A stretch of DNA of 64,000 nucleotides from Ponticaulis sp. (GTDB lineage: Bacteria; Pseudomonadota; Alphaproteobacteria; Caulobacterales; Hyphomonadaceae): assembly GCA_002692725.1 (NCBI GenBank), contig NZLU01000067.1:186001-250000 (forward strand). Direction: 5' to 3'. The position numbers and the translations under genes are program-made. Shown piece by piece: positions 1 through 6,616 of the stretch (its first letter is position 1; every line of letters starts with the position of its first letter). The notes beneath the pieces were generated by a model. That model searched no databases. It worked only from the letters and a program-made list of their open reading frames with translations, and was not told the origin of the DNA.

Positions 1-741
1 ATTGATCTCCGGCTCAGGAACCTCAACGACGCGAATGCGCATCCCGGCCTCAAGCATCCGCAATTGCTCAAGCCCTTCCAGCTCTTCATAAGGCGACTCT
101 GGCAGGCTTGCGAACCGTTTCAGCGCAGCCAGCGAAAAGGCGTAAAGCCCGACATGACAAAGCACGGGCGACTGGCCCTTCGTCACCCGCAATTGCTCCT
201 CTTTGCGCATCGCCGGAATGATGGATTTCGAAAACCAGAGCGCCCGGCCATCCTTCCCACATATACAGGTCGTGCCTGAGAAAGGCGCAGCAATCTTGTG
301 ATTGCGCATATCATCCAGCGCCTCCCATGACAGTCGGATCACCGGCGTTGCAGCATCATCACCACTCTCGAGAACAGCGCGGCCAATCTCCGCAATCGTT
401 TCAGCTGGCGTGAACGGCGCATCGCCCTGCAGATTGATCACCACGTCTGGCTCGACACCCAGAGCGTCAACGGCAGCAAGAGCGCGATCCGTGCCTGAAG
501 CGACATCTTCCGGCGTCATCACAACCGGAACACCCGCCTCGAGGCAATGTGTTTCGATCCGCACATCATCCGTCGCCACCACGAATGCCGCATCCTCAAT
601 CAGCTCTGTCGCCGCTTTTGCGGCATCCGCCACATGCAACACCATGGATTTACCGGCTATCTCTTTAAGCGGTTTGCCGGGAAAGCGTGTGGACCCATAT
701 CGTGCTGGAACAACGATCAGACTGCGCAAGAGCGACCTCAT
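1..741 (-). CDS. kdsB: 3-deoxy-manno-octulosonate cytidylyltransferase (CMP-KDO synthetase), 3' end outside window
   Basis: Cytosolic enzyme that activates KDO with CTP to CMP-KDO for the lipopolysaccharide inner core. Reading the minus strand from the ATG at 741 gives 247 codons with no stop before the window edge, so the C-terminus is missing. The N-terminus carries the nucleotide-binding motif PARYGSTRFPGKPL (about residues 12-25), followed by VATDDVRI, ASGTDR and INLQGDAPF, all typical of KdsB. The family is usually about 245-260 residues, so only a few residues are lost. It is transcribed divergently from the muramidase-protease gene at 853, and the 111-bp gap between them must hold both promoters. 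It fits the envelope-polysaccharide genes near 14-16 kb, although it is not in an operon with them here. Confidence 0.93.
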   Translation of the reverse strand, partial: MRSLLRSLIVVPARYGSTRFPGKPLKEIAGKSMVLHVADAAKAATELIEDAAFVVATDDVRIETHCLEAGVPVVMTPEDVASGTDRALAAVDALGVEPDVVINLQGDAPFTPAETIAEIGRAVLESGDDAATPVIRLSWEALDDMRNHKIAAPFSGTTCICGKDGRALWFSKSIIPAMRKEEQLRVTKGQSPVLCHVGLYAFSLAALKRFASLPESPYEELEGLEQLRMLEAGMRIRVVEVPEPEIN

Positions 742-852
742 CCTGACATAAAATCTGCGGCAGAGCATGTTGTCTGCACCGCGCTATTGTCAATTTGTCA
801 TGCAACCGCGTTAACTATAGGTCAAATCAAGAACCGACTGGAGGGTGGGTCC

Positions 853-1983
853 ATGTCTGAATCGACACTTGAAAAGGCGCTTCGCCACACATTGAAAGTG
901 GAAGGCGAGTTTGTTGACCATCCGGCTGATCCCGGCGGCGCCACGAAATACGGCATCACGCAAAAAACGCTTTCGAACTGGCTGGGTCGGAAAGCGACCA
1001 AAGACGATGTCAGAACCATGGAATGGTCGACGGCCAAGGAGATTTACAAAGCGAACTATTGGGACAAGGTGCGCGGCAGTGAACTCCCGCCTGCGCTCGC
1101 CGTTCTCACCTTCGATGTCGCCGTCAATTCCGGCATCAAAAACGCCGTCCGCAATCTCCAACGCGCGCTCAATATCGTCGGGTCTGGCCTGGTTGAGGAT
1201 GGCCTGATCGGCCCGGCTACCGTGCGCGCCGCGCAGAATGCGGCAGAAACCCAGGACACGCTTGAAAGCGTGATCGATGAGTTCGTCGTCAAGCGTGGTA
1301 TTTTCTATTCCATGCTGGATACGTTTGGCGTGTTCGGCCTGGGCTGGGCGAGGCGCCTCGTCTCAACCGCACGCCTCGCTTATGCCGTTGCCGCTGAGCA
1401 ATTCGCTGATGCCGGCGATACGTCGCCAGAGGCCTCAGCCCGCGCCGTCGGCCTTGAGAGGCTGGATCGGTATTTCCTCAACAATGGCGTCATTCAGACC
1501 TATGGCTCTTTCTTCCGTCTCTGGGATGGCTGGGTCACGGCCGCTCATGTTTACACAGAGATGGGACGCACAGCGCCAGACTTCGCTCAGGGCGACCGCA
1601 ATATCTCACCGGGATTTCTCGATGTCGCGCTGTTTGGCACCACGCTTCCGCCGAGCCGACCACCTGAACCCGTCGACGGTCAGAAGCTTCTCGCCATTGG
1701 TTATCCGGCAGGCTCCTCCATTCCGTCCGAACGCCATGCCGAAGTCTATCTCCGCCGCTCGTCAGAATCCTTCATTGCACGGATCACCCAGCCGCACGAA
1801 CCCGTCGTGGTCGGCATGTCAGGCGGCATTGTGCTCGACAAGGAAACCGCTGAGCCTGTCGGCGTCATCGTGGTCCGCAACTCCCCCGCCGATCTCGACC
1901 GGGATGGCGTAAAGGATGAGAGCTTTGACTTCGTCGCGCTGTCTGATGTCTATGACGCGATCAAAAACCAGCCCGTAGGATGA
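853..1983 (+). CDS. GH108-type muramidase fused to a chymotrypsin-like serine protease domain
   Basis: 376 residues. The N-terminal part (about 5-175) is a GH108 lysozyme-like domain followed by the family's peptidoglycan-binding segment; the motif VEGEF...DPGGATKYGIT places the catalytic Glu at E17. The C-terminal part (about 205-376) is not part of GH108. It shows a complete chymotrypsin-type triad: His232 in WVTAAHV, Asp257 in GFLDVALFG and Ser323 in VVGMSGGIV. No signal peptide or membrane segment is visible, so export, if any, would use another route such as a dedicated secretion system or lysis. The ATG at 853 was chosen because it follows a GGAGGGTGGG ribosome site and begins the conserved domain; the open frame extends further upstream without homology. 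GH108 enzymes are often phage-derived or secretion-associated, but no phage genes are nearby. The fusion call rests on motifs and is inference at the level of function. Confidence 0.8.
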   Translation: MSESTLEKALRHTLKVEGEFVDHPADPGGATKYGITQKTLSNWLGRKATKDDVRTMEWSTAKEIYKANYWDKVRGSELPPALAVLTFDVAVNSGIKNAVRNLQRALNIVGSGLVEDGLIGPATVRAAQNAAETQDTLESVIDEFVVKRGIFYSMLDTFGVFGLGWARRLVSTARLAYAVAAEQFADAGDTSPEASARAVGLERLDRYFLNNGVIQTYGSFFRLWDGWVTAAHVYTEMGRTAPDFAQGDRNISPGFLDVALFGTTLPPSRPPEPVDGQKLLAIGYPAGSSIPSERHAEVYLRRSSESFIARITQPHEPVVVGMSGGIVLDKETAEPVGVIVVRNSPADLDRDGVKDESFDFVALSDVYDAIKNQPVG

Positions 1984-2028
1984 TCCGTTTGCATCGCTAG
2001 GCGATGCCGCAGAATGCCATCATTGTTA

Positions 2029-2073
2029 TCCCGGATGCTGCGCAGCATGAAATGATGTGCTGCTGATCCGGGA
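2029..2073. repeat. Palindromic intergenic repeat with TCCCGGAT / ATCCGGGA ends
   Basis: Eight-base perfect inverted ends at 2029-2036 and 2066-2073 enclose a second imperfect stem (GCTGCGCAGCA against TGTGCTGCTG). This forms a long hairpin typical of REP-like intergenic elements. It is not followed by a T-run, so it does not look like a simple terminator of the upstream gene. Confidence 0.6.
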
Positions 2074-2104
2074 CCCAGCACATCTGGCCACCGCCTGCCC
2101 ACAC

Positions 2105-2230
2105 TGTCATCCCGTGCGCGGTGCGGGGCCCACTCACGCTCCGCGAACACGGGACCTTCTTCGAGCCCTCTCACACAAGGTCCCGGATCAGCATTGCACA
2201 ATTCCGCTATGCAACGCATCCGAGATGACA
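2105..2230. repeat. Small element bounded by inverted TGTCATC / GATGACA ends
   Basis: Seven-base terminal inverted repeats at 2105-2111 and 2224-2230 flank 126 bp containing CCCGTG...CACGGGA and further GGTCCCGGATCA segments. The size and ends resemble a miniature non-autonomous intergenic repeat. No coding content or obvious target-site duplication was found. Confidence 0.5.
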
Positions 2231-2283
2231 CCGCCGTCTATTCGCGCAGCATTTTTTATTCATGCTCGCCTTTATGGTTCCCC

Positions 2284-2440
2284 CGGATCAAGTCCGGGGT
2301 TCACCCCGGCTGCGCCTGCACGGTCGTTTGTGTGGTGCGTTATACGAGCAAATAGAACGGGCGCAGCTCGACATAGCCCCAGCGCACTCCTTGTTCGCGG
2401 GACTCACGAGCGACCGCGAAGGCGCAGGGGTTCGGAAGAC
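2284..2440 (+). repeat. Diverged intergenic copy of the repeat family also inserted in imuB and dnaE2
   Basis: It starts with a CCCCGGATCAAGTCCGGGG palindrome. The bases from about 2308 (CTGCACGGTCGTTTGTGTGG onward) match the core found inside imuB (48758-48888) and dnaE2 (45734-46144). Translated in the same phase it would read LRLHGRLCGALYEQ and later TSDREGAG, echoing the peptides embedded in those two proteins. Here it lies between genes and its reading frame is not continuous with any known protein, so this copy is judged non-coding. Confidence 0.65.
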
Positions 2441-2442
2441 TA

Positions 2443-2467
2443 AAGATCGATCCAGTGAATCGATCTT
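2443..2467. repeat. 9-bp inverted repeat (AAGATCGAT / ATCGATCTT)
   Basis: Perfect nine-base arms are separated by a seven-base loop. There is no T-run, so it is probably part of the mosaic repeat block rather than a terminator. Confidence 0.45.
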
Positions 2468-2641
2468 CTGACGAACGAGCCGCAGGCGAAAATAGAGCCC
2501 GAGCCAATCCAACAACGCCCAGAGACCCCTCTGCGGCGAAAAACGCGCATCTGTGAACACGGAACCGGGACTTTTCACCAACCAGAAAACGTCAGGCAAG
2601 AAGACGCGTGACGCGAACCATTTTCACGCTATGTTCCCCTC

Positions 2642-5146
2642 ATGGCCGATGGTAGCTCCCGCATATTTCTTCCCGACCAGTTTGAAGACTGGTTCGCCTC
2701 CCGCGGCTGGAGCCCGCGCCCGCACCAGCTTGCGCTGGTCGACGCCGCCATGCGGGATGAAAGCGCACTTCTCATCGCTCCTACCGGCGCGGGCAAAACG
2801 CTGGCCGGTTTTCTGCCGAGCCTGATCGACCTCACAAACAGAAAGAAACACCGAAACGACAAAATCCCTGCCCTCCACACGCTTTACATCTCGCCGCTCA
2901 AGGCCCTCGCCGTTGACGTCCATCGCAATCTCAAAGTGCCAGTCGACGACATGGACCTTGATGTTCGCATCGAAACCCGCACCGGCGACACACCGCAATC
3001 CCGCCGCCAACGCCAGCGCGCCAATCCGCCGGATATTCTGCTCACCACGCCCGAACAGCTCGCGCTTTTCATTGCCTCGGACCGCGCGAGCGAGTTCTTT
3101 GCCGACCTCAAATGCGTCATCATTGACGAGATCCACGCCATCGCCCCCACCAAACGCGGGGATCTGATGGCGCTGGGGCTGTCTACCCTAAAAGCCTGGG
3201 CGCCAAATCTTCGCCTCACCGGACTTTCGGCAACGGTCGCAGACCCCGGCCAGCTCACTCATTGGATGGGTGGGGCGACCACAATCACCGCAACCGGTGG
3301 CGCGAATGCCGATATCGATCTGCTGATCTCAAAGGAGCGCATTCCTTGGTCTGGCCATTCAGGCCGGTTTGCCATTCCCGAAGTCTACGAGCAGATCAAA
3401 GATGCAAGGCTTGCGCTTCTCTTCGTCAACACGCGCAGTCAGGCCGAAATGCTCTTTCAGGAGCTATGGCGGGCCAATGAAGACAGCCTGCCAATCGCCC
3501 TTCACCATGGCTCGCTCGACGTCGAACAGCGCCGCAAGGTGGAGGCGGCCATGGCGCGCGGTGCGCTGAAAGCCGTGGTCTGCACCTCCACCCTCGATCT
3601 TGGGATTGACTGGGGCGATGTGGACCTCGTCATTCAGATGGGCGCACCGAAAGGCTCCTCCCGCCTGATCCAGCGCATAGGCCGGGCCAATCACAGGCTG
3701 GACGAATCCTCCCGCGCCATCCTCGTGCCCACCAATCGGTTCGAGGTTCTGGAATGCCGCGCAGCCAAGGAAGCGGTCGACGCGCGAGAGCTCGATGGCC
3801 CGGACCGTACGCAGGGCGGGCTTGATGTGCTGGCTCAGCACGTAATGGGCCGCGCCTGCGGTGAGGGCTTTGATATGGAGCGCCTCTATGCCGAAATCAC
3901 GTCCGTCGCACCGTATGCCCATATCGACTGGGAGACGTTTGAGCGCATTATCGATCTGGTGGCCACAGGCGGCTATGCGCTCAAGACCTATGACCGGTTC
4001 CGCCGGATCGTGAAGCGCAAAGAAGACGGCCTGTGGCACGCCCGCACGGCCCGTGATGCCCAGGGCCACCGACTCAATGTGGGCACGATCATTGAGGCGC
4101 AAATGCTGAAAGTCCGCGTCACGAACAAACCGCGACGCGACACGAATGGTCGTCTCGTGGCGGGCCCGATGGCAGGTGGCCGCGTCCTCGGAGAGATCGA
4201 AGAAGGCTTTATCGACAGCCTCACACCCGGTGACACCTTCCTCTTTGGTGGGCAGGTGCTGTGTTTTGAGGGCATTGTCGAAACCACGGCCGTGACCACC
4301 CCGTCATCAGACCCGGAACCCGCTATCCCCTCCTATGCGGGCGGGAAGTTTCCACTTTCCACCTTTCTCGCGGATCGCGTGCGCCGCATCCTGCAGAATG
4401 AGGAGGGCTGGGATAAACTCCCTGAACAGGTCGCCGAATGGATCCGCATTCAGAAGCTCCGCTCCATCATTCCGCCGGCCGATCAGATGCTGGTCGAGAC
4501 CTTCCCCCGCGCCGGGCGACATTACCTCATCTGCTATCCCTTTGATGGCCGGCTCGCCCAGCAAAGCCTTGGCATGCTGCTGACACGCCGGCTCGAGCGC
4601 TGGGGCTATCGCCCACTCGGCTTTGTCGCCTCCGAATACGCCATGGCCATCTGGTGTCTTGAGCCCATGGGCGGGCTCGATATGACAAAGCTGTTTGATC
4701 AGGACATGCTTGGCGATGATCTCGAAGAATGGCTCGATGAGAGCTTCATGATGAAGCGCACCTTCACCCAATGCGCGCAGATTGCCGGGCTGATCCTTCG
4801 CCGCCAGCCGGGCACTGAGAAAACAGGCCGTCAGGTCACTTTCTCAACCGATCTCATTTATGACGTGCTTCGCACCCACGAGCCCGACCACATCCTCCTT
4901 CAGGCCGCGCGTGAGGAAGCCGCCGAAGGCCAGCTCGACATTCGCCGCCTTGCCCGCCTGCTCGAACGCGTGAAGGGCCATATCGCCCATGTGGATCTGC
5001 CGAAGATCTCGCCCTTTGCCGTGCCGGTTATGCTGGAAGTTGGCCGCGAGCCCGTTGCTGGCGTTTCCGCCGCCGAAGCCATCCTCCACGAAGCCGAAGA
5101 AGACCTCCTCGCCGAAGCGTTTGGAGATGACGTACCGGGCGGGTAG
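2642..5146 (+). CDS. Ligase-associated DNA damage response DEXH-box helicase (Lhr-core type)
   Basis: 834-residue SF2 3'-to-5' DNA helicase of the Lhr-core family, expected to act on damaged DNA together with an ATP-dependent ligase, an MBL exonuclease and a PdeM phosphoesterase. Visible motifs: Walker A APTGAGKT near residue 50, DEIHA (motif II) near 165, LTGLSATV (motif III) near 197, and LDLGIDWGDVD and QRIGRANHR (motifs V/VI) near 325-355. The C-terminal half carries the Lhr winged-helix/core region. Length matches the ligase-associated subfamily, not full-length Lhr (about 1500). In other genomes this gene commonly neighbours pdeM or the ligase; here the partners are at 16.2, 43.0 and 57.7 kb. 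The ATG at 2642 gives the canonical N-terminus. The gene ends against the convergent TetR gene without a gap. Confidence 0.92.
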   Translation: MADGSSRIFLPDQFEDWFASRGWSPRPHQLALVDAAMRDESALLIAPTGAGKTLAGFLPSLIDLTNRKKHRNDKIPALHTLYISPLKALAVDVHRNLKVPVDDMDLDVRIETRTGDTPQSRRQRQRANPPDILLTTPEQLALFIASDRASEFFADLKCVIIDEIHAIAPTKRGDLMALGLSTLKAWAPNLRLTGLSATVADPGQLTHWMGGATTITATGGANADIDLLISKERIPWSGHSGRFAIPEVYEQIKDARLALLFVNTRSQAEMLFQELWRANEDSLPIALHHGSLDVEQRRKVEAAMARGALKAVVCTSTLDLGIDWGDVDLVIQMGAPKGSSRLIQRIGRANHRLDESSRAILVPTNRFEVLECRAAKEAVDARELDGPDRTQGGLDVLAQHVMGRACGEGFDMERLYAEITSVAPYAHIDWETFERIIDLVATGGYALKTYDRFRRIVKRKEDGLWHARTARDAQGHRLNVGTIIEAQMLKVRVTNKPRRDTNGRLVAGPMAGGRVLGEIEEGFIDSLTPGDTFLFGGQVLCFEGIVETTAVTTPSSDPEPAIPSYAGGKFPLSTFLADRVRRILQNEEGWDKLPEQVAEWIRIQKLRSIIPPADQMLVETFPRAGRHYLICYPFDGRLAQQSLGMLLTRRLERWGYRPLGFVASEYAMAIWCLEPMGGLDMTKLFDQDMLGDDLEEWLDESFMMKRTFTQCAQIAGLILRRQPGTEKTGRQVTFSTDLIYDVLRTHEPDHILLQAAREEAAEGQLDIRRLARLLERVKGHIAHVDLPKISPFAVPVMLEVGREPVAGVSAAEAILHEAEEDLLAEAFGDDVPGG

Positions 5147-6334
5147 CTAGAGATAGGCCTCCAGAAACCGATTGGTCGGATTCAGCGGGTCATCGGCGGC
5201 CAGAGTCTCGGAAAAGAGCCGCGTACCCGTCAACACCATGCGGAACACATGCCCATCCAGACGATCAAACGGTCCGGCATCCGTGAGCGCAGACAGAATC
5301 TGCGTGGTCGTCGCTCCCATGAGCGCGAACAACCCAACAGAGGTGGAGGTCATGTCCGCACGTCGACTGGCCTTCAGGATAATGCTCTCCATCGCATGAG
5401 CCGTTGCCTGTCCGCCTGAATTTTGTCGCGACAATTCCGGCAAAACGTCATCGATGAACTCACGTTTGGAATAAGCCCGGCTTTTCGGAAGATATTGCGC
5501 CCGAATGCTGGCATCCCGATAAATCATGTGAAACGCCGCGCAGAGAATGTCCTCCAATGTCGCGAAATGGTGGGTCATCGAAGACAATGACACCCCGGCG
5601 CGAGATGCGATCGACCGGTGGGATATCCCATCGCATCCATAGGTCAGGATTTGCTCACTGGCTGCCGCGACAATCCGATGCGGTGTCGACGACTCGTCGT
5701 CTGCGACATCCCCCAATTCTGATAGCTGAATCTCTGACTGGATCCGCCCATGACTGTCATCCCGGCATGAGGGCGCCTGACCGGTCAGTCGCTCAAACAG
5801 GCGGGTCAGCGCATCATCCATCCAGGCAAGACGAACCGCATTAGGGGCAGCAATCAGCAAAAGGCGTTGAATGGCGATAAAACCAGCCGACCAGACATCG
5901 GCGAGTTTCGGGTCAACACCAGCCGCCGCAAAGTACGCCTCCCAGAACTGAACATCCTGTTCGCGCCATTTGAGAAGCAGAGATTTCTGATCCTCTGGCA
6001 GCACTGTTTGCAATTCAATTTCCCAGAGACCCAGATAGTGCGCACGCCGGGAAATCACTTGATCGATCAATCGGGCACGCGACATGACAAGCAATTTGTC
6101 TCGGGTCATCTGATCTGGCACGCCCATCTCCAGGCTTTCCAGATTTTGCTCAGCCACGACCTCCACGAGCTCGCCCAGCAAGGCCAGCACCAACCCATCC
6201 CGGGATTTGAACCGATACATGACCGTCGACGGACTCGTGTCGATTTGCCCGGCAAGCGCCCGAACGGTCAAACCGCCCAGCCCCTGGTCACAGACCAGCT
6301 TCAACGCCTCGCTCAGGGGTTCTGTTCCCGACAC
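5147..6334 (-). CDS. Transcriptional regulator made of two tandem TetR units
   Basis: 395 residues with two TetR-type helix-turn-helix domains. The first lies near residues 8-55 (LTVRALAGQIDTSPSTVMYRF), the second near 215-265 (ISHRSIASRAGVSLSSMTHHF). Each is followed by a helical ligand-binding-like segment, so one polypeptide equals a covalent pseudo-dimer. A usual TetR protein is about 200 residues. The GTG at 6334 is preceded by a strong GGGAGG site (complement of 6341-6346), which decides the start. It is divergent from the TonB receptor at 6617, and two identical-type operator candidates lie in the 282-bp gap, so repression of itself and the receptor in response to an imported compound is the likely role. 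The ligand is unknown. Confidence 0.85.
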   Translation of the reverse strand: MSGTEPLSEALKLVCDQGLGGLTVRALAGQIDTSPSTVMYRFKSRDGLVLALLGELVEVVAEQNLESLEMGVPDQMTRDKLLVMSRARLIDQVISRRAHYLGLWEIELQTVLPEDQKSLLLKWREQDVQFWEAYFAAAGVDPKLADVWSAGFIAIQRLLLIAAPNAVRLAWMDDALTRLFERLTGQAPSCRDDSHGRIQSEIQLSELGDVADDESSTPHRIVAAASEQILTYGCDGISHRSIASRAGVSLSSMTHHFATLEDILCAAFHMIYRDASIRAQYLPKSRAYSKREFIDDVLPELSRQNSGGQATAHAMESIILKASRRADMTSTSVGLFALMGATTTQILSALTDAGPFDRLDGHVFRMVLTGTRLFSETLAADDPLNPTNRFLEAYL

Positions 6335-6353
6335 ATTATTCCTCCCAATTGTA

Positions 6354-6368
6354 TTGGTACAAACGTTC
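6354..6368 (+). promoter_or_regulatory. Operator candidate, TTGGTACAAACGTTC, near the TetR start
   Basis: This 15-mer is repeated with one change exactly 200 bp away at 6554-6568. It lies 20 bp upstream of the TetR gene start, where it could autoregulate that gene. Confidence 0.55.
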
Positions 6369-6553
6369 TATTTATTTCAGATTGGCTTGATCAGAATTTC
6401 GCCCTCAATGTCAAGAAAATCGGCAGAATCGGCGAGGAATATTGTCCAAAACCGTCCTTACAGTGAGTATTATTGGAAAACAAACACAATACTTTCAGGG
6501 CCCTCCTCGCCTAATATAACAGTTACGAAATATTTAATTCGCAAAATGTTCAC

Positions 6554-6568
6554 TTGGTACAAGCGTTC
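6554..6568 (+). promoter_or_regulatory. Operator candidate, TTGGTACAAGCGTTC, upstream of the TonB receptor
   Basis: Second copy of the 15-mer, in the same orientation, 49 bp before the receptor start. Its position fits control of the receptor promoter by the tandem TetR protein. Confidence 0.55.
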
Positions 6569-6616
6569 AGCTCGCTTAATGGCCGCGCAGGGTTAATCAC
6601 CTTACGGGGAAAACTT

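Larger units (their letters stand above)
1984..2641. other. 660-bp gene-free spacer filled with palindromic repeats
   Basis: No convincing gene is present. The short open frames follow the repeat composition and lack conserved motifs. The stretch is a mosaic of inverted repeats listed separately (2029-2073, 2105-2230, 2284-2440, 2443-2467). The last 170 bases hold no structure I recognise and probably include the promoter of the helicase gene at 2642. Confidence 0.7.

Noticed and set aside
547-852. Longer N-terminus of the muramidase-protease gene
   Set aside because: The first 102 codons overlap kdsB on the other strand and have no homology; the ATG at 853 has a ribosome site and starts the GH108 domain.
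2284-2467. Structured RNA or tRNA-like gene
   Set aside because: No acceptor stem, anticodon arm or T-loop consensus could be laid out; the hairpins agree with repeat elements instead.
2057-2599. Possible small genes in the repeat-rich spacer
   Set aside because: Peptides follow the repeat elements, have no conserved domain, and differ from gene-like codon use; the stretch is better seen as intergenic repeats.
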